DNA of 64,000 nt, taken from NCBI RefSeq assembly GCF_000699445.3, contig NC_067198.1:36298536-36362535 (forward strand). Direction: 5' to 3'. Position numbers and translations under genes: made by a program. The DNA comes from Schistosoma haematobium. Its lineage: Eukaryota; Platyhelminthes; Trematoda; Strigeidida; Schistosomatidae. Below are positions 1-11,566 of this stretch, piece after piece; within the stretch, counting starts at the first letter, position 1; each line of letters begins with the position of its first letter. The notes beneath the pieces were generated by a model. The model worked only from the letters and a program-made list of their open reading frames with translations, searched no databases and was not told the DNA's origin.

Positions 1-404
1 GTTCTAACCAGTATAGCTCGGTCGCTTTATCACGACAGGCAAGCCCGACCACCACGACAAGGTAGCAACAACGGTCGAGTCCTCCGATCATTAGTGGAGT
101 GGGATGACTAAAAGGTAATTTGGCAGGAGTTATTGACGCACAGCCTTATAAGACCAGTTTGTAAGGACTCTTTCATCCTTAGTTATATCATGTTCACCTG
201 CGTACTTATTGGATACCATAAAGTTTGGGTGCCGCAGCAATGTTTTTTACACATGAGCACCTTAATAATATTTCCCAAAACGTCAAGCTCTCTGATGCAC
301 CTCCCTATTTATTGATCCAGCTTCCGCTTCTAGGGATGTGGATTGTTTCAAACATTCCATATGTTGCATAAAACTGATTCGCTTTCTACTTTATTCATTT
401 TTAG
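1..404. other. Intron sequence upstream of the septin last exon
   Basis: No coding exon recognised. By inference this is the 3' part of the intron preceding the septin terminal exon. A 60-codon open frame at 133-315 has no recognisable composition or motif. Confidence 0.4.
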
Positions 405-569
405 CTACAAACCAAATTTGAAAGTCTAAAGAAAACGCATACTGAGGAAAAGAAGAAACTTGAAGAAAAGAAACGCTTTTTGGAAGAGGAAATAGCTGCC
501 TTCGAACGTCGAAAGCAGCTTGCGGAACAAGCAAGACAAGGAAATCTAACTATGAAAAAAAGGAAATGA
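405..569 (+). CDS. Septin, C-terminal exon (SEPT6/8/10/11 group)
   Basis: Terminal coding exon of a septin, a GTP-binding cytoskeletal protein that forms hetero-oligomeric filaments. The exon follows a pyrimidine-rich acceptor ending TTTTAG at 401-404, stays open for 54 codons and ends in TGA at 567-569. The translation is a highly charged helix: [20 protein letters not shown], then [20 protein letters not shown], then a short tail ending MKKRK. This matches the C-terminal coiled coil of the SEPT6/8/10/11 group, where the conserved pattern is K-L-EEK-x-x-L-E-E-E-x-x-AF-x-x-RK. The GTPase domain must lie upstream, outside the window. Acceptor and frame are seen directly; the family call rests on the coiled-coil pattern. 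The exact paralogue is not settled. Confidence 0.8.
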   Translation, partial: LQTKFESLKKTHTEEKKKLEEKKRFLEEEIAAFERRKQLAEQARQGNLTMKKRK

Positions 570-2690
570 ACTATTTGGCAGGAATACAGCTAGTCTTCAT
601 ATTACTTAATAATTCACTTTAGCACTATGATTTCCGGTTATTGCTTTTGCTAATCTCACTTCTCTTTTATAAATGTCTAATTTTTTCCTATGAACTTCAG
701 CCCTATGTAAAACAAACCACGTACACTGCATTTGGAAATTACCGGGTGTTCAAATGTTTCTTTTTATTTCATTATAGGCAATAATATGATGCTTGTTTTA
801 TGCTAAGCAGTTTGTACTTTGATAAACTAGCCAATCGGTGGCAAAACGTGGTTACCACTCACTGAATAATAATAAGAGGGGAACCCAAAACACAGGTTGA
901 ATTTAAAAGGTATTATGACAGGAGACCAGCCTTAGAAAATGATAAGGTTGGGTAGTTTTTATTGAGTAATTAGAAGTGTGGAAACAGTGCTTATGTTCTA
1001 GACTACATTTAATTTGTAACCAAATATTCTTGAAGAGGCAGCTTAGCTAATAAGAACAGTACCGAACCACCAGTGGATAAGGTATCGAGACATTGCAGTG
1101 CTTAATATCGGGTCTTATGAGAAAAGTGGCACATTTCTCTGTGGGTTATTATTTTAGTGTAGCGATTTGTTTGTGTAAACTACCAAATACTCTAGCTGTA
1201 ATTGAGTTACTTTTCAGTCTCTAGGACTAATATAGTTTATTTTGTAACCACACATCTACAAGTGTATGACGTCTTATATGTATCATTTTAAGCTACTACT
1301 CTAAATTACTTTCAGCTAGGGGATTTAAAATGATAACGAATGGGTGACAACAATTGCACTAACAACGGCAGAGTCCATAAAGCACCAGATAGATTAGAGA
1401 ATACAGTAGCACAAACTGTGAAATTGGTATCAGCGAACCTTAAACTAATTTGGAGTCACCGCATGAGATTGCCAATATCACACATTACTATTATTTTAAG
1501 TGCCTCCTAAGGTCCACTACCTTAGATGTAGCTTGAGGGAAACTGGGGATTTGTTGTAAGTACGGGTCAGTCAGCTACAACGTAGGACCAGGCACATATG
1601 TGCATCGGTCCAGGTTGCCATACCGCATCAGCACAACAAGATGAACACCGGATTCATAGCAGTGGTTAGGTCAAAGGTAGTAATATGTAAGAGAAAGATT
1701 GCATGTAGAGATATAGTACAAGAAAGAATTGGTTCGTAGAAAGAAAGATATGAAGCGATTTTAATCTCTTAGTTTAAGGGAAGACAAGGAGTGTATAGTA
1801 AGTACGGGTAAATGACCAGTTGCTCGATATTGTGTATCTAAACAAGGACCGATATTGCTCGGTGCAAGGATGAAAATGAGGGTGGAAACATGTGCATACA
1901 CCAACTATATCCACTGTTGGTTTAAAAACCACGCTGAACCATATGCTATTAGCATAGCCGATCAGAAGTCAGATCTTAATACAGCGAAACGGTTGTTGTT
2001 GAAACTAATTAATCAATAACTTCCCTAATGTATGCAATTTAAAATATCGATAGATTAATTGCATCAACTAACAAATATGAGTTGTCGGGTTACATATTTG
2101 CTTCATCTAGTTACGGTTAACCTCTTGCCAGTTTATGTCTGATAGTATTGTATGCGACAGTCAGGCATCGGTCCGTAACGGTTTGCAACTTTATCTAGTT
2201 AACTTTTTTGGCCAACGACACTAGTATCGTCTTAATTGCAGTGAAAATCTAACCAAAAGCAATACAATTGAATAATGAAGAGTAGGGGACAGAAGTAGAA
2301 TAAGTGCCATTGGGACAGGATTCGGGCTGTCTCCAAGCTATCGGTTGTGAGTACTGCACAAGACAACCAGAAAATGCACCCACTGAACATTTTACAATTC
2401 ACAAGGATTAGTAGGCTCAGAAATGAGATAGGTGATAACGAGGTTACCAATCTAGCGGAATAACACAAACTCAAGCATAACTATCATCAAATATCCAGAA
2501 TAAATTTTCAGACTTAAGTCAAAACGACATTTGTGGAGCAGCAGATACTATAAGAGATGATATACACTACAATTTCTATGAAAGCCGTATAGATCTCACT
2601 CTTCTACAGGTCAACACATAGATCTCAGATTGTACAGTTTCAGACAAGCAAAACTTTATGCAAAAAACGTTACAGAACTTTAGGTGTCGA
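570..2690. other. Intergenic stretch, no gene recognised
   Basis: Septin 3' UTR, then the intergenic region up to the convergent PPIL1 gene. Reading both strands showed no splice-bounded exon or retroelement protein. The stretch around 1500-1990 has the look of a degraded dispersed repeat, but I could not tie it to a named family. Confidence 0.4.
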
Positions 2691-2699
2691 TAAGGTAAT

Positions 2700-3303
2700 T
2701 TATACAGTATTCGTTGTGTTCGCACGGATTATCTTGATAAGCTCACGAGGTCTTTCTGCTTGATCAACATCGACCATACCTACAAACAGTAAGAATGAAA
2801 ATAAAAACTTCTACCGAGGCGCTGAACAACTTTCATACCGGAAGCAACACGTCCAAAAATAGTATGTTTACCATCTAACCACTGTGTAGGAGCCAAAGTT
2901 ATAAAAAACTGACTGCCATTTGTATTTGGACCGGCGTTTGCCATTGAAACAACTCCAGCACCTGGATCATGATTATTTAACTTTTCAAATGACTTACCTG
3001 TGTGTTTTAGGTCAGGGTGAATTTCATCCGCGAAGTAAGAGCCATATATTGATGCTCCACCTCGACCAGTACCTGTTGGGTCGCCACCTTGTATCATGAA
3101 ATCTCGAATAACACGATGAAAAGCAACATTATTGTAGTACCCACGCCTTGCTAACTCAGCAAAATTAAGACATGTCTTTGGGGCATGCTTCCAATAAAGT
3201 TCAATAGTTATAGTGCCTTGACTTAAGTGTGTTATTGCATATTAAATTAATGGACAAACTTGGTGTCAAGAACAACGAAAGCTGGCTGGTCTTGAGCTGA
3301 CAT
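2700..3303 (-). CDS. PPIL1: Peptidyl-prolyl cis-trans isomerase-like 1 (cyclophilin PPIL1), complete, 4 exons
   Basis: Cyclophilin of the PPIL1 type, a spliceosome-associated prolyl isomerase. Exons on the minus strand are 3303-3260, 3221-2998, 2961-2815 and 2779-2700, giving 164 codons plus TAA; vertebrate PPIL1 has 166. The three introns are 38, 36 and 35 nt, all GT-AG. Removing them restores cyclophilin homology across each junction. The N-terminal strand reads ...[21 protein letters not shown], followed by the [22 protein letters not shown] active-site segment (Arg, Phe, Gln present), then [20 protein letters not shown] and [13 protein letters not shown]. The ending is short and PPIL1-like (GMVDVDQ...). 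The start ATG (3303-3301) gives the expected short N-terminus and sits 6 nt after a CAG acceptor-like site. The 36-nt intron is a multiple of three without a stop, so an unspliced reading also stays open. Confidence 0.93.
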
Positions 3304-3327
3304 TCGCAGCTGCAACACCAAATTTGG

Positions 3328-3557
3328 TCACTGTCTTCCGATCTCTAACCTGATGGATGGACCAAGAGTAAGACCCAAGTCAAATCCACCCTCGCGACCT
3401 TGAGTGGCTCTGTTCAAGGCGAGGACACCGTATTTGAAGTACCAGGGATCGAGTATGAGGTTGAAAGATATTTCGGGTTGTTTTTGGATTCTGGAAGCCA
3501 CAAGCTTTCTCTGGAAAGCTGTCAATACTCCAGTTTTATTAAAGATTTTATCAGGCT
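3328..3557 (-). CDS. Exon of an unrecognised gene, just upstream of PPIL1
   Basis: A likely coding exon on the minus strand. It starts after a good acceptor (TTTTGTTTTCAG, complement of 3558-3569) and is open to a TGA at 3330-3328. The peptide runs from PDKIFNKTGVLTAFQRKL through LILDPWYFKYGVLALNRA to GGFDLGLTLGPSIR-LEIGRQ. Its balanced composition looks like a real protein, but I do not recognise the family. An alternative end is a donor at CAG|GTTAGA just before LEIGRQ, in which case the last six residues are intronic and the exon joins something downstream of PPIL1. The stop is 24 nt from the PPIL1 start codon. The opposite-strand frame at 3404-3619 is a shadow of this exon. Confidence 0.5.
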
Positions 3558-3687
3558 CTGAAAACAAAATATCATCAAATATTATGACATATAATACTAG
3601 AGAGTGCTTATTCATATGAGTAATATTTTCACTAAGTTGAAGGAAAATTTTTAAATGCTCTTCGCCAAGCCCGCAGTTCTAAGAGTT

Positions 3688-3966
3688 CCCAAACAACCAA
3701 TAAAGGGGAAATCAAGGAGAAAAAGGGGGAAATAAAGGGGGAAACACGCCAAAATGTCCCTTTTTTGCCTGTCCGAGAGAAATAATGCGGATTTCCTTCT
3801 TTTCGTCGCTTTTTCGCTAAATTGTCTACTTTTCGCCTAAATATCCGCCGAATTTCACATAAATAACCGACGTAAAGGCGAAATGTCGCGTTTTCGCCTT
3901 TATTTACGCTTTCATCCTCTTTATTTCCCTTTTTCGCCTTTATTCCCCCTTTATTGGTTACTTGGG
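3688..3966. mobile_element. Foldback/MITE-like element, 279 bp, with terminal inverted repeats
   Basis: The left end CCCAAACAACCAATAAAGGG is matched by the reverse complement of the right end, CCCAAGTAACCAATAAAGGG: 18 of the first 20 positions agree. Inside, the left arm is almost pure purine (AAAGGGGAAATC, GGAGAAAAAGGGGG) and the right arm almost pure pyrimidine with recurring TTTTCGCC, so the whole element could fold into a long imperfect hairpin. No open frame. No clear target-site duplication was found; the flanks read AAGAGTT and TTCATCC. Best read as a non-autonomous DNA transposon or foldback element of unknown family. Confidence 0.65.
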
Positions 3967-4065
3967 TTCATCCTTCCACATAACTAGACAGTTTAGACAA
4001 ATTATACAGAAAAAATAACTTGGCAAACATTGAACTTTACAACGAATTTATTATCAAGCTGTACA

Positions 4066-4068
<3 letters not shown>

Positions 4069-4112
<44 letters not shown>
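4069..4112. repeat. (AT)22 microsatellite
   Basis: Uninterrupted AT dinucleotide repeat of 44 nt. The frame running through it (IYIYIY) is a consequence of the repeat. Confidence 0.95.
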
Positions 4113-4114
<2 letters not shown>

Positions 4115-6104
4115 AGATTGTTCGTTAAAGTTAAACATTAACTGTCACTTAAAAAACTCACCAGAAGTTACTATCATTGTATCTTGCGGTATGAAATTCT
4201 ATAACTCATGGGTTTCAAACGCCCAAGAGTTCCCACGAATTTTTCGTATACTAAATTCATATTATATCATAAAGTAGCATTCCCCTAGGTGAAGTTTAGT
4301 AATGGGTTGTACAAAAGATCTGTTCAGATGAAAGTAGCCATGATGGATGTAATGCTTTATGACTATATCCCCCGGCAGTAATATATATATATTCGGTCTT
4401 TTGCTTGCTCATTTTTAGGCTGGTTTGAGTGAACGGTTTCTGTCTTGAGGTAAGGAAGTGTGCTACTGAATAGACGTAAGGATGCCACAAGTATCCGGAG
4501 TTTGACAACACCTTAATCAGTAACACCTTTTATAATCTAAACGTGCCAATACAGTGAAATCAGAAGTCAGAAGCGAAGAGATTCGAAGATATTTTTAATA
4601 CAATATTGATATATTGAGAAGTGACCAATCTGAGCTGGCTAGTGGTTGTATGAGATATGTACCACGACGTACCCACTCGTGATCTGGTGCGGATTCGTGA
4701 CCAAAACCCCTCAGCTAGATGAGTCTATTAAGACTAATAAGGTCAGCATTAATGTCGAAGACTTAGAGAGCTATAGATTTTGGGGACATATTTACCATTA
4801 CAGATGCTTATCTAGGCTTCAGAAGCTTTTTGAATATTTCAGTGGTTAAGATACCTAAAGCTCTGGAAGTATACTCCAAACACAATGCTGTATTGGTAGC
4901 AGAGTACCATTGTGAAGTGACACCACGTGTGTCGGACATCAGTCATAAGGATAGTAGGTCGATCGACATGTATTACATCATTTTTTATATTTCTCAGTAC
5001 AGATCCGGCTCCTTAAGAGATTCTTGCCATGGTGTTTCTAACGTTGACCACTCGGTGTGAAATGTAGAATCTTATGAGGCGTTTTGTCGAACGTGATGCT
5101 GAAACTTTTTCGTCATCTAACAAATAATAACGCCCGAACGATCATTTATTGTATGAGTAATGATGAATGGTTACCATGTATTCTGTAATAAGACGAAAAC
5201 ATATGAGCATTTTAATCTCACATTTTGTGAGAGGCTCAGCAAGTCTAGCGCAGAACACGCTCGCCAAACATGCTTAGATATGTCAGCTTTCTTAATAAAA
5301 CATTGTCAAGCTGCTTGATTTCTTATATATGTGACATAATGTCACAAAAATATCTTTGTCAACACATGCGAAGGCTCTACAAAGTAACACAATATTCTAT
5401 AACCTTTGGTCTTCGATGCGCCGAAGTGTAGAGTTATTTCGTGGTCATGAATCACACCCACTTATGTATCGTTTCGCACATATGAAAATTTGATCCCACC
5501 AATGGTTTACCGTTGACCATCACTTTATAAGACAATGATTAGTCCTTTTTTTCTTAAACTAATATCTAAACTCTAACAGTAGGACTACTTAAATAATTCG
5601 TCTACATAAACTTGTGTATCAAGGCTACTAGTTCCGTTATATATTGTTCGGCAGATTTTCATAAAATCAGCAGACAAGTGTTGAGGCCTTAAACGATATT
5701 GATAATTCATTAACAGAGGAGATATATAATAGTTATATCCTTGCGGCACGCCACTATCCACATTTGATTTTCACCGGCCTTCTGTTGAAGTAGAGGATTT
5801 TTATCTTTCATTTGGTTATATCCATTATTTTAAGTTGTAAATGCACAAGCCATATGGCAAAACAACTCACCAAATGCACGGTGAAATCTGGAAATAACTA
5901 ATAAACAGACAGACCATTATCACGGGCTTTTACCCAGTCCATTCTGATAACTAGTAAGTTAGTTTGCAATGGCATTAAGCCATAACCACACAATCCTCAA
6001 AGCTGAACATGAGAAAATTGGGAAAATAGATATGCAATATTTAACGCGAAGAAAAACTGAACGATGGAGAAGGCGGGAACAATGAGTTGAATTAATTCGA
6101 GTTG

Positions 6105-6320
6105 ATCGGATGGCATGGCTCGGCCTTCCAGGCGTGGTCTTTGTCGAATGTTACCTCATATCTTTTGCTCATAGTAAATATATTGTTCTATTTCCAGCCC
6201 GATTGTGTTCTCCATCATATATTGGTAATTGTTACGATACGATGAGTCAGTGTAGACAATGATGTGACTTCCACGTAAGATCTTATAGATTAGGCAGTTA
6301 CATCATGACAAATGCACAAT
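6105..6320 (+). repeat. Diverged interspersed repeat, copy 1
   Basis: Aligns by eye with 7420-7600. Shared blocks in order are GGCATGGCT, TGGT-ACCTCA, AAATATATTxTTCxAT, GCCCxAxTGTGTTCTC, and GTAAGATxTTxTAGATTA. Identity is moderate, so this is an old family. The preceding GxGGGAxxAxTxAxT block also occurs near 7392 and 20190. Confidence 0.5.
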
Positions 6321-7419
6321 TCTAGGATTAGGTCTATTATTAGAGCAGTACTAATATCATAGTAGACCGTAATTTTACATGTTCCGCAGGATGTTTCTCA
6401 CGAAATACGGGTTGCTCAGGGCCCAAAACGTTATCTGGTTATACATAACTTAGCAACTATAATATATGACTCCAAGTTCTGGGGCAGTGTATTCTTCGGT
6501 CTGAATCTTTTCCTTCAATCTTCGGGATTCCGAGTTGGCAACTTGTTCCGATTCATATTTTTGACAATCCGACTACTACGTTAAATAGACTGACAAAAGG
6601 ATCCCATCAATTCGGTTCATTCTAATACTAATATACAAAAATTTCCGTTCTGAGCAAGTTCAACTATTGCATGCAAAACGCCCTTCAGAAGTTCCGCAAT
6701 GTTGAGACATTTATTCTCACGCGCCTGTGAGATTGTTTCTGACCTACACCAGTAAACACTCTTAGAGCATATGCCGCAGACAAGGATTCTCCAACTCTCT
6801 TCTGAAGTTCCTTTTCAAGTTATTTCAAAGCGCTACTCACCCCTGTAATGTTTAACTTAAATACCAGAGTAGTGTGTTCTTTGGTCTGACTATTTCATTT
6901 TGGTCTTCAGAGCTCTGAGTTAGGGCTTAGCTTGTGATGGAGGTTGATGATTTCAACAAAGTGCGCCCTGCACACCTCGGGCGTCTTTTCCTCATTTCCT
7001 CTGAGGCTAGAAGTAGGTTTGTTTGTTCTCGTAATAGTTTATTGCTGATGGTATTCAATCAATGAATCTTGTGTATATAATATCCTATAAACCCCTGTAC
7101 TTGTTCATAATATTGGTAATCCATAAACTTCCCATCGTTACTTGCTCATGTGTAATTTTGGGCATTTTTTAAATTTGCGTTGTCATAATGTGTACACGCC
7201 TATCAGCTTACTATATTCGTTACATGACTTGAAGAACCAGAAATACTTGCTAATCCTAGAGTTTTGTATTAACGAATCCCATCTCCTGATACAGTAGCCC
7301 TGTAGTGGCATTCTCAAACAAACGATTCTCGAGGTGGGACATACGTTAACTGAGAGGAGTTACGTTCATCATTTATCACTTAGAGGTCAGAAATGGTGAA
7401 CGCGGGATGACTCAATCGT

Positions 7420-7600
7420 TATGGCATGGCTTGTCCATGCAGTTGTGGTTACCTCAAGTGACTTGATCCTTTTTGTGTTAAATATATTATTCCATCCTCG
7501 GCCCAAGTGTGTTCTCTAGAAGTCCTAAGCAGCATATTACTGACTGCCACGATGGGACGGGTGATGTAACATACATGTAAGATTTTGTAGATTATATGGT
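7420..7600 (+). repeat. Diverged interspersed repeat, copy 2
   Basis: Second copy of the repeat at 6105-6320, same orientation. It follows GGTGAACGCGGGATGACTCA, which resembles GGTGAACGCAGGATAATTCA near 20193. No coding capacity seen. Confidence 0.5.
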
Positions 7601-8419
7601 CAAGTAGTAGGAAATCTAAAAATTTGGATTCAATTTGTCATTCTGTCAGCAAAGATAAATAGACTTAATACCGACCTGGACAACAATCTTACAGCGTCAT
7701 CCTTTGTTATTTGTTAGCTGTTCATTAGCCTCGATATTGTTCGTTTATTACAAAGTCCACAGAAGGCACCAGAATAGGACCTAGTGATAGTGGTTCTATA
7801 CACGTTTATGATCTTACGATACACAAACCTATATGTTTTACTAACTTATGTTACAAGAACGTCCCAATCACGTTTGCTCTTTATCCATTAGTCTTATTTC
7901 CCTATCAGCTCTGTAGTTGATGGAGTTGCGGTTAATGACGATTGGCAAAGGAGACAGCAAAAATATTACCCGGTAGCTCTAAATTCAACTTCATCACGAC
8001 ACATGAAAACGAAAACACAGTGTTTATCTGACAAAAAACTTATCTGGAAACAACTACCCTGAAAACACGTAGTTAGTACCCAACGTAATTAACGTATATA
8101 ATGGTTTTAATACAGTAAGTCAAAGTCACTGTAGGAAGTACTTTCCTACAAATGTAATGCTAAACTATTCCCTAGACTATCGAGCACAAATTAGCCAAAG
8201 TTAGAGCAAGCAAGCTATTTGGCTTGATAAACTTTATCTATTCCCTTTAAACAGAGGAAAGGAGAGACGCAAATAACATACCAAACAGTAACTAGAGGAT
8301 AGAAAAAATGAGTCAACAATCGAAAATTGTCATATGATAGACATAAAATTGTGACTGGCGAATAAGCAAGGCATATTCATATGAGGTCAAAAGAAACTAA
8401 TGTGGTGGGCGTTTCACGT

Positions 8420-9240
8420 TATCGTTGATGGGTTCGTTAATCAATAACACTTTACACTCCCCTCGAAACGCACACAACGTCCATGTTCCCGAGTCGTCGT
8501 CGCCAGATAACCGGTTGCTTCCAGTAAGCATAGACTTCGTACATTGCAAACGATTTGTTCGTTTGCCGTCCTCCACTCTGCTGTACGAACTTGTCCGTCA
8601 GGTTCACAGCTTACTTTTTCGCCAATGGCTTTAGGCCATAGACTTCTACTTGCTTAAATATTACGAACGAGAACTATGTTGTCTGGTTTTAAATTCTTTT
8701 GTACGTTCAACCACTTATCTCACGTTTGAATGGTCAGTAGATAATCTCTTATCCATCTGTCTACTTGACCTCTGATCTGCTTCCCATCTTTTACTGTGTA
8801 ACAAAGTACTATCCTCACAAACATCGTCGAATTATAATGCGTTATGAATCAACGACAAATTATTCGGAGTAAGAGCATTTAAGGTGCCAGGATCATCCGT
8901 CATTTCAATTGGTGGTCTGTTATTTAATATCTTTTTGGCCTTGGTCAATAACGTTTGCGAAGTTTATCTATCAGCAGGTTTTGAAATAAAAGCGTGCTTA
9001 AAATTCTTCCACTTGATCTTATGATTTGCTCCCACACTCCCACACTTCATAGGTGGGTTGAAACGCTGTTCACATCCCCGTTCTTTGGGGTGATTCTCTA
9101 TTTTGTTTTGATCACAAGAGCATATAATCAGCCTGAATTAGCATATTCGCCTCTAAAAGTTGGACCTTCATCACTGAAATTGAGCCGTGGGTATCCTCCT
9201 CTGGCATCATCAACTGTTACCTGAACTCCGGCCCACCACT
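8420..9240 (-). pseudogene. BEL/Pao integrase C-terminal region, decayed
   Basis: Minus-strand translation with several stops and frameshifts shows BEL/Pao integrase blocks in the right order. They are a DARGGYPRLNFSDEGPTFRG block (equivalent of SDNGTNFVG), a GVWEQIIRSSGRIL block (GGVWERLVRSVK), NRPPIEMTDDPGTLNALTPN-NLSLIHN (the RPLT...LTPNHLL signature), then a degraded KWLNVQKNLKPDNIVLV and finally RSLCLLEATGYL. No continuous reading frame remains. It is probably the 3' part of the same element whose gag and RT remains lie at 11330-13506, now separated by repeat R. Confidence 0.75.
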
Positions 9241-9884
9241 GAGGCACTTTATTATGAACCGCCTAATGTCTAGACCAATGATGAATATAACAAACTCCCG
9301 TTGTTATTATTATGGATATAACCAAATGATAGAACATATGGTTTACCCTCTCCCACTACTCATTGATTATTATTTATGTCCTTATGCTCCTACTCCACAC
9401 ATTCAGATTCCAAATTTCCCTAATGGTTGAAGTTGTGTTGTTCTCCATAAGTGTCATGTTCTTTTTTTCTATTACAAGTGGACAGATAACCCACTAATCT
9501 CATGGATGCTGATCAACCATGACCTAAGTTCTTGTGATTCGCTCAATGTTTTGTTTTCTTATACCGAAAATTTTACAATTCTCAACTCTTGCGTATTCTT
9601 CGATTTTCTGTCTATCCTTACCATTTGTAAACCACATATAATCTGACCTGTGTTTCGTTACGCATACCATTAGTCATCTTCATAGCAGTGTGATATACTA
9701 AATGGATATCTAGCCCACAATACAGAAACCTTGACCATCCGATTTGCTTGTGACATGGAACTAGTAGAGACAGTATACTTCAACAAGGAGCTTAGATTAA
9801 AGTGATATTCATACACATCACAAAATGGGGAATTTCGGCGTTACTGACCAGCAAACGTGATGGTGAGGAGACAAATTCAATCCA
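9241..9884. other. Between integrase remains and repeat R; probable decayed BEL/Pao sequence
   Basis: By position this should hold the RNase H to integrase N-terminal part of the BEL/Pao element. I could not recover convincing protein blocks here, so the assignment is positional inference only. Confidence 0.3.
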
Positions 9885-11190
9885 CTCACGTTTGTAAGAA
9901 CATTTTGTTAAATTACGGCTTTATGGTCAAGTAGAATGTGACGAACATATGGTATTGACGCTAGTTTATTATGCAAAGTACCTCTTTAAATCGTGTTTGT
10001 AACGCTGAACTGGTTTCACTTTCTACCGAGTAATCCTATCGTGGTGTGGGTTACTTATATCCACAAAAGTAGTATATAACGGTGGCCAGGCATAGGATGT
10101 ATTTCAGTAGAAGATCGATAAGGAAAGAATGGAATCGGAACGTAATTTGTATGAAAATGCATGAACAATGAAATCTAAGATAATGGACCAATATTTGCAA
10201 AGTAACAGTCAAATTTGAGACGATGGTTTGATATTTTGCAAATTAACTATTTGCAATATGGTTCTCAGATCTTATTGAGATGCTCTGTAATTTCGTGCCA
10301 AGTACATTCGATTGTCCCCACTCGTGTTCTTGTTCACTACACTATTACAAACAAACTAGACAATTTGCTAAAAGAGAAACCCGCTCATGACCGTATAAAA
10401 GTAGCCTCCACAGTGAGGGAGGTAGTCATTTGTGTATCAGAATACTCTTTTCAGTACTATATTTTGAAACTTCACTTAATCCTATACTTTCAGCTTCTTT
10501 TTGAACCACCTCCATTTATACAGTTCTTTTGTTTATTCATACTGTACTTACGCTTGTTTCCTTCAACCTACTAGAATGCTGTTGCTTAAAAAGTACCTTA
10601 ATGATAGAAAACTAGACTAAGTAGTCATACCTTCACTATTTCACCACAAATGACTCAACTTCAATATGCATGAACATTGTATGCTTTGATTCTCGTTCCT
10701 TCGTTTCCTTACCGTCTTTTTCATTCCTCTCAGGATATGTCACTGATAACGTTGCGCCATCATCAATGCCTAAGATGTCCCAGAAGGATATAAGGTCTCG
10801 GTTTATATGGGCTCTCAAATTTAGGTGGATTTCATGCGATTAGTTCTCTTTATGAATCCGAATAAAGCAAGAACAAATATTGATGCATCAATATTTGTTC
10901 TTACGTGGATTTACTACCGATTATCAGTTGAACGTCGCAACGCAATCTCCATAAAGCGCGCCAACTGTTGTGTTGACAATACGGATCTCACTAATATTAT
11001 TTGCATTCATATGTGAGAAGTATTGTCCCCCATACTTCTATGATCAATGTACCTTATAAAATATCGGGCTAACTGAGCGACCCACCACAGTGAAGACTGT
11101 ACCTTCTGTAACATTTTGATCTTGCCTGTAAACTGGCATGTTTCATGTAACAGATTGTCATTTGAGAATATATTATTATTATTTTATTAC
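9885..11190 (+). repeat. Interspersed repeat R, copy 1 (~1.3 kb)
   Basis: Matches, in inverted orientation and with clear divergence, 20120-19335 followed by 14404-14275. Collinear anchor blocks are CATTTTGTTxAATTACGGCT, AAATCGTGTTxxxAACG-TGAACTGGTTTCACTT, CTCCATTTxTxCAGTT, AATGCTxTTGCTTAA, GCAACGCAA-(C/T), AGCGCGCCAACTGT and TTGATCTTGCCTGTAAACTG. The right end runs into ATT-rich simple sequence (11168-11186). No protein recognised; open frames at 10215 and 10636 fall inside the repeat and are not conserved. It sits inside the BEL/Pao remains. The family is unidentified, possibly the untranslated end of a retroelement. Confidence 0.7.
10869..10902. repeat. Perfect 34-bp palindrome
   Basis: The half-site AAGAACAAATATTGATG is followed with no spacer by its exact reverse complement. 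It is absent from the corresponding part of the inverted copy of repeat R, so it arose or was inserted after the copies separated. Confidence 0.9.
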
Positions 11191-11329
11191 TGAACCCACA
11201 AACGGAAATGTTTCCTTCAACACAGTTTTCCGCGGGAATGAACTCCAACACCTCAACACTATCACTAGTGCGCTTAGTTAAGTTTAATCATCTTAGGATA
11301 CTTTTGAAATGTGGATATTTCAGTTTGGC

Positions 11330-11566
11330 TTATTTTATAGCATCTACACTAATCGATAAATAATCCATATAGAACTCTCCCTTAGCTGCCCGGGTAACAA
11401 CCCTGCGACATTTGTCTTTATTATCACTAATCGTTTTCTGTAAAGCAAACGTAGTACAGCATGACGATGAGGTTGCTCCGAACAGATAGACTTTCATTCT
11501 GTAGACCTCGGGCTCCTTTTCAATATCACCACCTAACCACCACAAATACCTAAGTGTCCCGATCAT
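11330..11566 (-). pseudogene. BEL/Pao reverse transcriptase fragment
   Basis: Open minus-strand frame with the BEL/Pao RT palm signature: LRYLWWLGGD...EVYRMKVYLFGATSSSCCTTFALQKT. This corresponds to the family pattern LRFLWW-x-x-Y-x-M-x-V-x-x-FG-A-x-S-S-P-x-C-x-x-AL-x-x-T. The catalytic box that should read YVDD is degraded to YMDYLSIS. Upstream and downstream parts are frameshifted, so only a fragment is left. Confidence 0.8.

Larger units (their letters stand above)
3967..8400. other. Intergenic, degraded repeats, no gene recognised
   Basis: Apart from the AT microsatellite, no exon could be supported. The stretch contains diverged copies of dispersed repeats: 6105-6320 with 7420-7600, and a ~55-nt pair near 6480 and 6865 that share the pattern AGTGT-TTCTT-GGTCTGA...TC-G-G-TCCGAGTT. 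Short open frames at 4296-5060 show no motif. Confidence 0.4.

Noticed and set aside
3404..3619. Plus-strand 71-residue frame
   Set aside because: Antisense to the spliced minus-strand exon at 3328-3557.
4020..4277. 85-residue frame with IYIYIY
   Set aside because: Created by the AT microsatellite.
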